Shown here one piece after another: positions 12,427 to 24,404 of a stretch of 64,000 nucleotides of DNA; the stretch's first letter is position 1; each line of letters starts with the position of its first letter. The notes beneath the pieces are model-generated. The model did not search any database. It had not been told where the DNA came from and worked only from the letters and a program-made list of their open reading frames with translations. The position numbers were made by a program, and so were the translations under genes. The DNA comes from Bretschneidera sinensis (lineage: Eukaryota; Streptophyta; Magnoliopsida; Brassicales; Akaniaceae), in NCBI GenBank assembly GCA_023935145.1, contig CM043698.1, positions 143,386,001 through 143,450,000 of the forward strand, given 5' to 3'.

Positions 12427-15400
12427 TTAACCAACTCCATTCCTAAGTAATTCAAGGCAATGATTGAACTTACTTAGAGGTAGAAACTTGGTGCCTAAAT
12501 CTGCAGGACTTTTCTCTGTGGTCTTCTTGTCAACATGAATGCTTCCTTCTGTACCATTTTCCAGAATGTAATGATACCGAACATCCATATGCTCCGTCCC
12601 CTCATGGAACACCGGATACCTCCACAAGTGCCCCGCACTTTGGCTATCCAAAGATACCACCACCTGCTCTTTTAGGACCTCCCACTCGTCCAACAACCCC
12701 TTGCACCCCATAGCCTCCTTTATGGCTTCCGTAGCCGCTATGCATTCTGCCCTGGTTGTTATGAGTGCTACAACTGGCTGCCACTGAGCCTCCATGTAAC
12801 TCAGCAACCACTTCATCCCAAGACAACGCTCTTTTCCGGGATTACTCACACATTTGCTGAAAACATCCATTGCCCAAGAAACACTTGACCTGTTTCTCTT
12901 CCTTTCCCGGATGATTCTCCTCATCCTAAGGATCTTTTGTGCAAGGCTGAGATCCTTCCTCTCGAACTCCTCACTGAGTTGAGATGTAAACCTTTCCATC
13001 CTCTTCCTGCTGTTCCAAACTAACAGCCCATCAATGACATAGGTGAGGATACTCACCATCTTCTCCACCTTGTGTCCAGGTGAGAAAGTTTCTGTGAAAC
13101 CTATGTCTTCTCTTATTGTGAACCCATTCGCCACCAGCTTAGCCTTGTTCCGGACTTCATCTCTTGGAGGGCACCCTTCTTTGATCTTGTAAGTGCACTT
13201 ACATTCCACAACTTTCTGATTTCCTGGAATTTTCACCAATTCCCAGAAGTTGTTCTTTCTCAAAGAATCCATTTCTTCCTCCATAGCTAGCTGCCACTTT
13301 GACGAATCCTTACACTCCATGGCATCCATGTAAGTTTCTTGTTCACTCATCTTTCCTTCTGTCCAAGGAGCTGCTGCATCCGCAGCATCCGCAAACCCAC
13401 ATCTTGAAGGTGGTCCGACCAACCTTCTTTCCCGGTCTCTTATGAGATGAAAGTCCTTCTGACTTGCTGCAGCATCCTCTTCTTGTTCAGCCTCTTCTTG
13501 AGTTTCTTGAGCTTGGCAATCATCCAAGGGCTCTACCTGGTCCGAACCCTCTTGGCTCCTTTGCTCTACCTGAACAGAATCTCCCTTGATGCTATGCTCA
13601 ACAATTTCTGAATTGGTTTGCTCACTAGCCCCTGCAGGGTTAGTTTTCTCCAAGTAGGGAAATAATAATTCATTAAAGACAACATCCCTACTTATTATGA
13701 GTTTAAATCCTTCTTTTTCTAAGGACCACAACCTGTACCCCTTAGCCCCTTCCCCATATCCTAGAAACACATATTTTCTAGATCCTGGGCTAAGCTTATT
13801 CTCCTTTTGGAGTGCATACGCAGCACACCTAAAAGTCCTAAGGCTGTCCAACTCAGGTGGTTTTCCACTCCACATCTCCATGGGAGTCTTTTGGAACACA
13901 ATCCTAGAGGGTGATCTATTAATCAAATATGCAGCTGTAGCTACAGCTTCTCCCCAAAAATATTTTGGTAACCCGGATCTATCTAACATGCACCTAACCT
14001 TTTCCATAAGGGCCTTATTCATCAACTCAGCAACTCCATTTTGCTGAGGAGTTTCCACAACCGTCCTATGTCTTAGAATGCCATTTAACCTACAGAATTG
14101 ATCAAGTTCTTGGTTAAAAATTTCTAAGCCATTATCGGTTCTTATCCCCTTAACTACTTTACTCATTTGAGTCTCAACCAGCCCTTTCCACACCACTAAT
14201 TTATTCAAGGCATCTAATTTATTCTTAACCAAATAAACCCATACTTTTCTTGAATAATCATCAATTAAAGACAGAATGTAAATGTTACCTCCCTGTGTTG
14301 GTGTCCTTGCTGGTCCCCAAAGGTCCGCATGAATGAAGTCAAGAATGCCCTTAGACTTGTGCACTCCGGTGTTGAAGCTGACCCGATGTTGCTGCCCAAA
14401 AACACAGCTCTCACAAAAATCCAGTTTTTCTACTTCGTCACCACCAAGTAGACCTTCCTTGCTAAGCACTTGCAGGCCTTTTTCGCTCATGTGTCCCAAG
14501 CGAGTGTGCCAAAGCGCTGCCTTGTCCAGCTCAGCCATCAAGCTTGCTGCTTGATCATTAGTTTCTGTTTCTCCGATCATCTCATAGAGTCCATCGTTTC
14601 TTGCTGCCTTGATCACTACCAAAGATCCCTTGGCCACCTTGATCTTTCCTCCCTCTATCTTGCATGTATAGCCCATGGAATCCAGCTGCCCCAATGAGAT
14701 CGAATTCCCCTTCAAATCTGGAACATACCTCACATTTTCCAGCAGCCTTGTGACTCCATCAAACATCCTCAATTGGATGTCTCCAATCCCTCTCACTTGG
14801 CAAGAATTATCATTCCCCAAGAAGACCCTTCCATCATTGATCTTTTTGAAATTCTTGAACCATTCTTTGTGAGGGCTCATATGCTGAGTGCACCGGGTAT
14901 CCAAGATCCATTTCCCGTTGCCTTCTTGCCCCTTGCTCACACTTGAGCACACAACAAGAACATCATCATCTTGCTGTTCTGGTTTGGCAACCGAAGCCTC
15001 TCCATTCTTGGTATGGCTTCCTCCTCTATCCCTTGTCATCTTCTTGCAATCTTTCTTGACATGACCCTCCTTATGGCAGTAGTAGCAGCTCTTCCCTCCA
15101 AATCTCAGTTCGGAATGCATTCTCCCATGGCTTTCTCTTCTACCTCTGTCCCGGTAGTAGCCATGCATGCTGTTGTGCACTCTTCTATGGCTCTCTCCTC
15201 TACCTCTGTCTCGGTAGTAGCCATGCATGCTGCTGTGCACTCTCCCATGGCTCTCTCCTCTACCTCTGTCTTGGTAGTAGCCATGGTTGCTGCCATACCA
15301 AGTTGCTGGCCTTCTTAAAAAGAACAACCCTTTACCACTTGATGCACTCCTTTTCTTGGCATCAAGATTATCTTGCAACTCTTTCTTAGGATCAAATTTA

Positions 15401-15708
15401 AAAGCAAAGATTCGTTTTCGAAGATACCTCTTATGTGGGAGAGTCTTTGCAAGAAACAATTCATCTAGTTTCTTCCATAATGCAGCTGGATCTTCCGAGT
15501 CTCCGCACTCCCTTGTGACATTGTCCGACATGTGCAAGAAAATGGTGCTGTAAGCCATCTTCTTCATCTCGGTCCGCTGGTCCTCCGTGACACTCGCTGG
15601 AAAAGCATCATCTTCTCCAATAGCCAAGTCCACTTTCTGCTGCATGAGAACTGCCTTGATCTTCCGCTTCCATAGGGCAAAGTCCCTCTTTCCATCAAAC
15701 TTCTCCAC
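12427..15708 (-). CDS. copia-A body 1: open gag-protease-integrase-RNase H remnant polyprotein lacking the RT core
   Basis: The frame stays open for 1093 codons from a GTG. The ATG used in the sister copy at 25475 is ACG here. Domain order: a shortened gag (FDGKRDFALWKRKIKAVL); three 20-residue GYYRDRGRGESHGRVHSSMH repeats; zinc knuckle CYYCHKEGHVKKDC; protease motif altered from DTG to DTR; the HTRLGHMS pre-integrase domain; integrase with D in HADLWGP, D in RTDNG and E in QQNGVAE. RT is cut from FSPGHKVEK straight to SILTYVIDGLLVW, so the palm is missing and the YVDD box reads YVID. RNase H keeps only C-terminal motifs (ECIAATEAIKEA, DSQSAGHLW, ADLGTKFLPLSKF). Typical copia polyproteins are about 1300-1450 residues. 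It cannot reverse transcribe itself. Confidence 0.85.
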   Translation of the reverse strand: MEKFDGKRDFALWKRKIKAVLMQQKVDLAIGEDDAFPASVTEDQRTEMKKMAYSTIFLHMSDNVTRECGDSEDPAALWKKLDELFLAKTLPHKRYLRKRIFAFKFDPKKELQDNLDAKKRSASSGKGLFFLRRPATWYGSNHGYYQDRGRGESHGRVHSSMHGYYRDRGRGESHRRVHNSMHGYYRDRGRRESHGRMHSELRFGGKSCYYCHKEGHVKKDCKKMTRDRGGSHTKNGEASVAKPEQQDDDVLVVCSSVSKGQEGNGKWILDTRCTQHMSPHKEWFKNFKKINDGRVFLGNDNSCQVRGIGDIQLRMFDGVTRLLENVRYVPDLKGNSISLGQLDSMGYTCKIEGGKIKVAKGSLVVIKAARNDGLYEMIGETETNDQAASLMAELDKAALWHTRLGHMSEKGLQVLSKEGLLGGDEVEKLDFCESCVFGQQHRVSFNTGVHKSKGILDFIHADLWGPARTPTQGGNIYILSLIDDYSRKVWVYLVKNKLDALNKLVVWKGLVETQMSKVVKGIRTDNGLEIFNQELDQFCRLNGILRHRTVVETPQQNGVAELMNKALMEKVRCMLDRSGLPKYFWGEAVATAAYLINRSPSRIVFQKTPMEMWSGKPPELDSLRTFRCAAYALQKENKLSPGSRKYVFLGYGEGAKGYRLWSLEKEGFKLIISRDVVFNELLFPYLEKTNPAGASEQTNSEIVEHSIKGDSVQVEQRSQEGSDQVEPLDDCQAQETQEEAEQEEDAAASQKDFHLIRDRERRLVGPPSRCGFADAADAAAPWTEGKMSEQETYMDAMECKDSSKWQLAMEEEMDSLRKNNFWELVKIPGNQKVVECKCTYKIKEGCPPRDEVRNKAKLVANGFTIREDIGFTETFSPGHKVEKMVSILTYVIDGLLVWNSRKRMERFTSQLSEEFERKDLSLAQKILRMRRIIRERKRNRSSVSWAMDVFSKCVSNPGKERCLGMKWLLSYMEAQWQPVVALITTRAECIAATEAIKEAMGCKGLLDEWEVLKEQVVVSLDSQSAGHLWRYPVFHEGTEHMDVRYHYILENGTEGSIHVDKKTTEKSPADLGTKFLPLSKFNHCLELLRNGVG

Positions 15709-16010
15709 ACAGAAATTTGAAGCCGTCTTTTGCGGACAAGACCCCAGATTTGTGCACTAACCACAACTACTTTCTTCAACTTCAAGAACACAGATCGAAG
15801 ATGGATCTTTAACACCGTTGCTTGAATCAACCTTCAAGAACACGACCGGATCTTGATCTTTACACCGTTCTTGAATCACACAAGAAGTTTGATCTTTGAT
15901 TCTTGGAGTCTTGGCTTCGTACCTTCTACTTCTAGTTCCGATAACCAGCTGCTGTGCTCTGATACCACTGTCCAAAGCTCTGATACCACTGACCAAAGCT
16001 CTGATACCAC
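15709..16010 (-). other. copia-A body 1 leader with triplicated primer binding site
   Basis: Next to LTR-b, the minus strand reads TGGTATCAGAGC three times at a 22-bp spacing (15955-16010). TGGTATCAGAGC is the usual copia primer site for initiator tRNA-Met. The remaining leader contains short repeated phrases built around TTCTTGAAGG, TCAAGAACG and GATCTTTACACC. No reading frame is evident before the gag start. Confidence 0.75.
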
Positions 16011-16890
16011 TGTTGGAAATCACCTTGACAAGATGCCCAGGTGGTGATCTTCCAAACACCCAAGTCTTGAATGACTTGTAGAAAGAATTTCAGCAATCGA
16101 ACACAAGAACAGAAAATCAAAGAAAGAAAGAAGACAAGTAATTTGTTGTCGAGGTTCGGCAATGTGCCTATGTCCCCGTGAGTTCCTCCGAACTCTCTGC
16201 ACTATCTCAACGGTTCTTACAAAGTTATAGCAATCCCCTTCAAGAATCCAAGTTCTTGAAGAACCAAGAAGAGAACGAGAAAGTGATAGACCTATTACAA
16301 TGCTTTCTATCAATTCTCTACTAACCTCTCTTCTTTACAACCAGCCTCACTACAAGAGTCCCTCTTGTGTTTATGTCTCTCACACAATTCTCTCTTGTGT
16401 TTACAATGATCTCACAATGTCACAACCTGTGTGGTTCTCTCACACACATTTTTCACCACTTGAAAGGAGGCTAAGAAACCCTTTTTATAGCCTCTTAATT
16501 CTTAGACAATCTTGTGAATCATTCTTGAACCTTTGATCATGTTCTTCCTTTAATCTCAGCCCTTCATCACTCTCCAAGTGATGCTGTGCATTTTGGGGTG
16601 GTGCACACATGATTGGAGTGGTATTATGCATGCTGGATCATGTGTGCAGCCATGTGCTGTGTGCTGCGGCGTGACCTGATGCTGCAGCCTCCTGATGCTG
16701 TGTGCACACCTCCTGCCTGTGGGCAGAAACTTACACAGCAGTGTGCCTGACCTTGCCACGCTCAAAACTTAAGCACACACTTGTGTGCAACCTTTTAACT
16801 TGCTGAAATTTCATACTCCACATTTGATTTGGACTTTAACCAACTTTAGACCATGTTTGGATATGTTTGAAACTTTGACAAATAACAATA
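16011..16890 (-). mobile_element. copia-A LTR-b, central LTR shared by two bodies, apparently chimeric
   Basis: 880 bp from TGTTGGAAATCACC to AACAATA; the terminal TG of the element-sense LTR is mutated to TA. It carries the ~53-bp insertion found otherwise only in LTR-a. Its distal U3, from about 16755 onward, follows LTR-c instead (CTCAAAACTTAAGCACACAC, then TTGATTTGGACT). This mosaic is what a crossover between LTRs of two elements would leave. It serves as 5' LTR of body 1 and 3' LTR of body 2. Confidence 0.8.
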
Positions 16891-19800
16891 ATCTCTACCT
16901 TTGTCTAAGTGTTCAAAAAATCTGAACCATTGTGCAGAAAGCTTCGGGATCCAAACTCATATTGAGTTACCAATTAACCAACTCCATTCCTAAGTAATTC
17001 AAGGCAATGATTGAACTTACTTAGAGGTAGAAACTTGGTGCCTAAATCTGCAGGACTTTTCTCTGTGGTCTTCTTGTCAACATGAATGCTTCCTTCTGTA
17101 CCATTTTCCAGAATGTAATGATACCGAACATCCATATGCTCCGTCCCCTCATGGAACACCGGATACCTCCACAAGTGCCCCGCACTTTGGCTATCCAAAG
17201 ATACCACCACCTGCTCTTTTAGGACCTCCCATTCGTCCAACAACCCTTTGCACCCCATGGCCTCCTTTATGGCTTCCGTAGCTGCTATGCATTCTGCCCT
17301 GGTTGTTATGAGTGCTACCACTGGCTGCCACTGAGCCTCCATGTACCTCGGTAACCACTTCATCCCAAGACAACGCTCTTTTCCGGGATTACTCACACAT
17401 TTGCTGAAAACATCCATTGCCCAAGAAACACTTGACCTGTTTCTCTTCCTTTCCCGGATGATTCTCCTCATCCCAAGGATCTTTTGTGCAAGGCTGAGAT
17501 CCTTTCTCTCGAACTCCTCACTGAGTTGAGATGTAAACCTTTCCATCCTCTTTCTGCTGTTCCAAACTAACAGCCCATCAATGACATAGGTGAGGATACT
17601 CACCATCTTCTCCACCTTGTATCCAGGTGAGAAAGTTTCTGTGAAACCTATGTCTTCTCTTCTCGTGAACCCATTCGCCACCAGCCTAGCCTTGTTCCAG
17701 ACTTCATCTCTTGGAGGGCACCCTTCTTTGATCTTGTAAGTGCACTTACATTCCACAACTTTCTGATTTCCTAGAATTTTCACCAATTCCCAGAAGTTGT
17801 TCTTCCTCAAAGAATCCATTTCTTCCTCCATAGCTAGCTGCCACTTTGACGAATCCTTACACTCCATGGCATCCATGTAAGTTTCTGCTTCAGCCATCCC
17901 TCCTTCTATCCAAGGAATTGCTGCATCTGCAGCATTTGCAAACCCATATCTCAAGGGTGGTCTAACCACTCTTCTTTCCCGGTCTCTTATGAGCTGGTAG
18001 TCCTTCTGACTTGCTGTAGCATCCTCTTCTTGTTCAACCTCTTCTTGAGTTTCTTGAGCTTGGCAATCATCCGAGGGCTCTACCTGGTCTGAACCCTCTT
18101 GCCTCCTTTGCTCTACCTGAACAGAATTTCCCTTGATGCTATGCTCAACAAGAACCAAACTGGTTTACTCACTAGCCCCTGCAGGGTTAGTAATCTCCAA
18201 GTAGGGAAATAACAATTCATTAAAAATAACATCCCTACTTATTATGAGTTTCAATCCTTCTTTTTCTAAGGACCACAACCTGTACCCCTTAGCCCCTTCC
18301 CCATATCCTAGAAACACATATTTTTTAGATCCTGGGCTAAGCTTATCCTCCTTTTGGAGTGCATACGCAGCACACCCAAAAGTCCTAAGGTTGTCCAACT
18401 CAGGGGGTTTTCCACTCCACATCTCCATGGGAGTCTTTTGGAACACAATCCTAGAGGGTGATCTATTAATCAAATATGCAGCTGTAGCTACAGCTTCTCC
18501 CCAAAAATATTTGGTAACCCGGATCCATCTAATATGCACCTAACCTTTTCCATAAGGGTCTTATTCATCAACTCAGCAACTCCATTTTACTGAGGAGTTT
18601 CCACAACCGTCCTATGTCTTAGAATGCCATTTAACCTACATAATTGATCAATTTCTTGGTTAAAAATTTCTAAGCCATTATCGATTCTTATCCCCTTAAC
18701 TACTCTACTCAATTGAGTCTCAACCAGCCCTTTCCACACCACTAATTTATTCAAGGCATCTAATTTATTCTTAACCAAATAAACCCATACTTTTCTTGAA
18801 TAATCATCAATTAAAGACAGAAAGTAAATGTTACCTCCCTGTGTTGGTGTCATTGCTGGTCCCCAAAGGTCTGCAAGAATGTAGTCAAGAATGCCCTTAG
18901 ACTTGTGCACTCCGGTGTTGAAGCTGACCCGATGTTGCTGCCCAAAAACACAGCTCTTACAGAAATCCAGTTCTTCTACTTTGTCACCACCAAGTAGACC
19001 TTCCTTGCTAAGCACTTGCAGGCCCTTTTCACTCATGTGTCCCAAGCGAGTGTGCCAAAGGGCTGCCTTGTCTAGCTCAGCCATTAAGCTTGCTGCTTGA
19101 TCATTGGTTTCTATTTCTCCGATCATCTCATAAAGTCCATCGTTTCTTGCTGCCTTGATCACTACCAAAGATCCTTTGGCCACCTTGATCTTTCCTCCAT
19201 CGATCTTGCATGTATAGCCCATGGAATCCAGCTGCCCCAATGAGATCAAGTTCCTCTTCAAATCTGGAACATACCTCAAATTTTCCAGCAGCCTTGTGAC
19301 TCCATCAAACATCCTCAATTCGATATCTCCAATCCCTCCCACTTGGCAAGAATTATCATTCCCCAAGAAGACCCTTCCATCATTGATCTTCTTGAAATTA
19401 TTGAACCATTCTTTGTGAGGGCTCATATGATGAGTGCACCCGGTATCCAAGATCCATTTCCCGCTGCCTTCTTGCCCCTTGCTCACACTTGAGCACACAA
19501 CAAGAACATCATCATCTTGCTGTTCTGTTTTGGCAACCGAAGCCTCTCCATTCTTGGTATGGCTTCCTCCTCTATCCCTTGTCATCTTCTTGCAATCTTT
19601 CTTGACATGACCCTCCTTATGGCAGTAGTAGCAGCTCTTCCCTCCAAATCTCAGTTTGGAATGCATTCTCCAATGGCTTTCTCCTCTACCTCTGTCTCGG
19701 TAGTAGCCATGCATGCTGCTGTGCACTCTCCCATGGCTCTCACCTCTACCTCTGTCCCGGTAGTAGCCATGCATGCTGCTGTGCACTCTCCCATGGCCCT

Positions 19801-20530
19801 CTCCTCTACCTCTATCCCGGTAGTAGCCATGGTTGCTGCCATACCAAGTTGCTGGCCTTCTTTTAAAGAATAGCCCTTTACCACTTCATGCACTCCTTTT
19901 CTTGGCATCAAGATTATCTTGCAACTCTTTCTTAGGATCAAATTTAAAAGCAAAGATTCGTTTCCGAAGATACCTCTTATGTGGGAGAGTCTTGGCAAGA
20001 AACAATTCATCTAGTGTCTTCCATAATGCAGCTGGATCTTCTGAGTCTCCGCACTCCCTTGTGACATTATCCGACATGTGTAAGAAAATGGTGCTGTAAG
20101 CCATCTTCTTCATCTCGGTCTGCTGGTCCTCCGTGACACTTGCTGGAAAAGCATCATCTTCTCCAATATCCAAGTCCACTTTTTTGTTGCACAAGAACCT
20201 CCTTGATCTTCCACTTCCATAGGGAAAAATCTCCCTTTCCATCAAACTTCTTAATACCGAAATTTGAACCCATCTTGCGGAGATGATCCCTTGTCTTATG
20301 CAGTACCCACAAATGCTTTCTTCAACCTCAAGAACACAGATCGAAGATGGATCTTAACCGTTCTTGAATCACTTTCAAGAACACGACCAGATCTTGATCT
20401 TTACACCGTTCTTGAATCACTCAAGAAGTTTGATCTTTGATTCTTGGAGTCTTGGCTCCGTACCTTCTACTTCTTGTTCTGATAACCAGCTGCTGTGCTC
20501 TGATACCACTATCCAAAGCTCTGATACCAC
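16891..20530 (-). pseudogene. copia-A body 2: broken polyprotein
   Basis: This body is close in sequence to body 1 and has the same missing gag centre, RT core and RNase H segment (FSPGYKVEK joined to SILTYVIDGLL). An ATG is present near 20270 (MGSNF), but the frame is then broken. Breaks include a shift near 20190, another near 19880, a CAG to TAA stop at about 18587, a one-base loss near 18513 and a stop just after 18159. Here the protease box is intact (LDTGCTHHM), the three 20-residue gag repeats are kept, and the integrase D, D and E motifs can be found across the pieces. The leader has two primer sites (20497-20530). The purine-rich tract AAAGGTAGAGAT borders the LTR at 16891. Confidence 0.85.
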
Positions 20531-21357
20531 TGTTGGAAATCACCTTGACAAGATGCCCAGGTGGTGATCTTCCAAACACCCAAGTCTTGAATGACTTGTA
20601 GAAAGAATTTCAGCAATCGAACACAAGAACAGAAAATCAAAGAAAGAAAGAAGACAAGTAATTTGTTGTCAAGGTTCGGCAATGTGCCTACGTCCCCGTG
20701 AGTTCCTCCAAACTCTCTGCACTATCTCAATGGTTTTTACAAAGTTACTGCAATCCCCTTCAAGAATCCAAGTTCTTGAAGAACCAAGAAGAGAACGAGA
20801 AAGTGATAGACCTATTACAATGCTTTCTATCAATTCTCTACTAACCTCTCTTCTTTACAACCAGCCTCACTACAAGAGTCCCTCTTGTGTTTATGTCTCT
20901 CACAAAATTCTCTCTTGTGTTTACATTGATCTCACAATGTCACAACCTGTGTGGTTCTCTCACACACCTTTTTCACCACTTGAAATGAGGCTAAGAAACC
21001 CTTTTTATAGCCTCTTAATTCTTGGACAATCTTGTGAATCATTCTTGACCCTCTGATCATGTTCTTCCTTTAATCTCAGCCCTTCATCACTCTCCAAGTG
21101 ATGCTGTGCGTTTTGGTGTGGTGCTGTGTGCTGCGGCGTGACCTGATGCTGCAGCCTCCTGATGCTGTGCGCACACCTCCTGCCTGTGGGCAGAAACTTC
21201 CACAGCAGTGTGCCTGACCTTGCCACGCTCAAAACTTAAGCACACACTTGTGTGCAACATTTTAACTTGCTGAAATTTCATCTTCCACATTTGATTTGGA
21301 CTATAACCAACTTTAGACCATGTTTGGATATGTTTGAAACTTAGACAAATAACAACA
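20531..21357 (-). mobile_element. copia-A LTR-c, right end of the tandem array
   Basis: 827 bp from TGTTGGAAATCACC to AACAACA, of the short LTR type (no 53-bp block, with GGTGTGGTGCTGTGTGCTGC in its place). It is the 5' LTR of body 2. The right flank begins GTTACTGTATTC, which matches the block position near 4207 and 58930, not the position flanking LTR-a. The two outer flanks therefore belong to sites about 4.8 kb apart in the duplicated unit. Confidence 0.85.
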
Positions 21358-21409
21358 GTTACTGTATTCATAAAAGACAAGAAAATAAAATCTTAGATTA
21401 AAATTTTAA

Positions 21410-22283
21410 GGGGTAGTGATATTGACACTCCACGAATAGTTATCGGCACTCTATTTTTTTCTTCTAAAACTTACAATAGTGCCCATAATTAAAGTTAGAT
21501 ACACAATTTGACTTCTAAATTATAAATACTACCACCTATTCTCTTTACAAGTTTCTATGATACAAAATATTATATTAATTACATTTTTTCTTCATTTTTT
21601 TTCTACTTTTCTCTCTTTTGTTTTCTGCCATTTTTCCTTCAATTTTTGTTAGAGACACTAATTCAACTTTTACGAGAAAAATCTTGATCCTATTGAATGC
21701 AAATGTTCCAACTTCTTAAAATCTTCTTAATATTTACTATTTTCAGCTAGTAATTCTAATTATGTTGATTAATAAGAGCCATTAATTCTATAATCTTAGG
21801 AGTTATTAATATTCAATGTAGAACACATATTCCGTCAATTGAATATCTAATATTATGAGAAAGGTGAAGAAAGAATTAAAATTAATATTACAGGGTTGAA
21901 GACAAAGATTTTAATGATTGAAGAACCAAAACACTGCTGGAGCCTTTGGACACCCTAATTTTTGAGTAAAACCTTTTGTGTTCAACTACATATGGAGACA
22001 TTTTGGTGATAGAGACATTTGAATTTGACATGATTTACTTTTTCTCTATGAAGAACCGAGATGATGAGATAGTGAGGGTAAAGATTTAGAGATAAAGAAA
22101 GAATAATTAATAGAAATTTTTGTATTATAAAAACTTGTAAAGAATATAAATGGTAGTAATGGTATTTCAAAGTCAAAAGAGCATATAACTTTAATTAGGG
22201 ATATTATTGTACGTTATAGAAACAAAAAATAATAATCGGAATGCCAATAATTAATGATTTATGGAGTGTCGATATCCCCACCC
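21410..22283. mobile_element. Mutator-like non-autonomous element (copy in block 2)
   Basis: Same element as 4257-5132. The left end is GGGGTAGTGATATTGACACT and the right end closes with GGAGTGTCGATATCCCCACC plus C, so the right repeat has decayed further (GCTACCC to CCCACCC). No coding capacity is seen. Confidence 0.65.
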
Positions 22284-23189
22284 ATATTTTATTTGCTTAC
22301 ATGAACATGCTATAATAATTGTTATATAAATTAAAGTATATTTCATCTTACACAAGACCCAATCCTATCAAGGAACTTATATTTTGTCAAGGAATTTTGT
22401 ATTTAAATTTAAATATGATTTATTATTAAGATAGTTTTATCAATGTCTTATTTAATATAATCATTATATTATAAAAAGTTCATATGCATTCAATACTCAA
22501 TTATTTAAAACTCAATTTAATTTTGATGGTACACACAAAATGTAGTTCCCTTTCGAGATTGAACAAGTTTCCCAATCAATATTAGGTGTAGTATAAGATG
22601 CTACTGTGACTCAAATAATTTAAAAATTCAGTTAAAAAATTCTCATCCTCCATCAAACTTAAATAATTTCTTCCAGCCTACAACGAGTGAGTTTATTGTA
22701 ATTTAATATTACTATTAATAGAGAGAAAGGAAGCAGAGAAGGATGAAGACAAAAAAAACTTTCTAGGGTTGTTTTTTTATAAGAAAAAAGTGTAGAACAA
22801 AGGACTATGTACAAGATAGGCTTCAATAAAATCCATAAGGTGAATCTCATTTACAAATTAGTTTCCTCCAGCCGAAAAAAGGGTGAGTATTAAGCCGACA
22901 ATCTTTAAGAAAATCAATCGATCTTTCCACCTTGTCAAAAGCTCTCCTATTACTTTATAAGCTAACCACAAATGGAGGATGGGATCAAGGTGATGTGCTA
23001 CTTCTTTTCGCTTGAAGATTGAAAAATTGTTACCTGCCCAAATCTCCTGATCCACTGACTCACTACTCAGGCAATAAAGCCTGAAAACTCGATAAATTTA
23101 AAACAATGGAAAACAGCCCGATAATCCATGAATTTGTCAATGATTTGACTTCTTCTGTACCACTCCTGGAAATGAGTCATATAGCCAAT

Positions 23190-23460
23190 TTGTACGGCAG
23201 TAAATCAGCTCAGGCCGCCCGAGCTCGACTTTTAGCTCACTCAAACTCGCTAATAACGCTTCATGAGCCAATCTCGAGCAGAATTTTAGCTCATAAAATT
23301 ATTGTGCCGAGCTTGAGAGTACTGTGGCTTGCCTCAATAACGCTCGAGCATTTTAAGCTCGTTACTTTCCAGGCCGAGCTTTCAATACAATTCGTCTCAG
23401 CTCAATTTAAATTAAAATATGAATATATTTATATACTGCTATACATATATAAAACTTCCC
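23190..23460. repeat. GAGCTC-rich dispersed repeat (copy in block 2)
   Basis: Equivalent of 6043-6300, with CGAGCTCGAC, CTCGAGCA and GCTCGTTAC motifs. The terminal TAGGGCTGTAAAT has become TACGGCAGTAAAT. The boundaries are not resolved. Confidence 0.3.
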
Positions 23461-24404
23461 ATACAAGTTTTACAATATAGGAAATAAAAGTCAACTTTAC
23501 TTCAAGGGAAAAAATTACATTTAAAATAAAAAAGGGAAAAACTTACATAAAAAAGTACTTCAAGCAAAAAACTACCATATATATAGTCTTATATAGTTAC
23601 TAGGGCTTTTATGTTCAACTCTTCTTATTGTCATTGAACTCAATATCATATCTCATAACAATATCATACCTATACCATTTCAGGTCCAAGGCACAACTGC
23701 ACCCCCAAAATAAACTCTGAACAATAGCTTAAACCTTCTAAGAGTAGATACTTTATCACACTAGAGCTTCTGATTCGATCCAGCTGCTTGGGCCTTTTGT
23801 AGTCGTATGACCAGTTTCCCCTCTGGTTCCTTCCGATAAAAAGTAACTGCAAAGTCCACCATTCATGGTCACCATCTCGTCACACATCAAATAGTAACTC
23901 ACAAGTGCATTAAGTAAACACTTTAAAAACTTTCAAAATGTTTTCCAGGAAAGATATAGAAAACTATTAAAGATTAATCAAGGTGCATGAAAGAAAGAAC
24001 TAGTGATATTGCTATCATTTAGCAAATTTAAATATGTAATTTTCAGTACACAGGATCACTAGAAAGTAAAATGTGTTTATATATGAAAAATTAAGCTCAA
24101 AATAACTACTTGATTGTGACTAAAAGAGTAAGATGTAATGGAAGAAATAGGAGTGATAATTCAAATTAGAAAACATAATTATCAAGATTGCCTAAGCATT
24201 ACTGAAGCTAGAATTACATGAATTACCATTGTCATCGGGTTTACCATCCATCAAAGTCATGTAGCCTCTGAGCCTTTCTAAGTTGTAAGTCTTGCTGCTA
24301 TTGTGAGGCCGAGAGTAGTTGTTAAATTGCCACTCAAGGCCTGTTGTTTCCTGGACTCCAATTGGAATTCGTTACCCAACAGAAATTTTAGGGAAGAAAG
24401 CCTG

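Noticed and set aside
12427..15708. The 1093-codon frame as an autonomous copia polyprotein
   Set aside because: The RT palm with the YVDD box and the first RNase H catalytic region are missing, the protease reads DTR, and the ATG is ACG.
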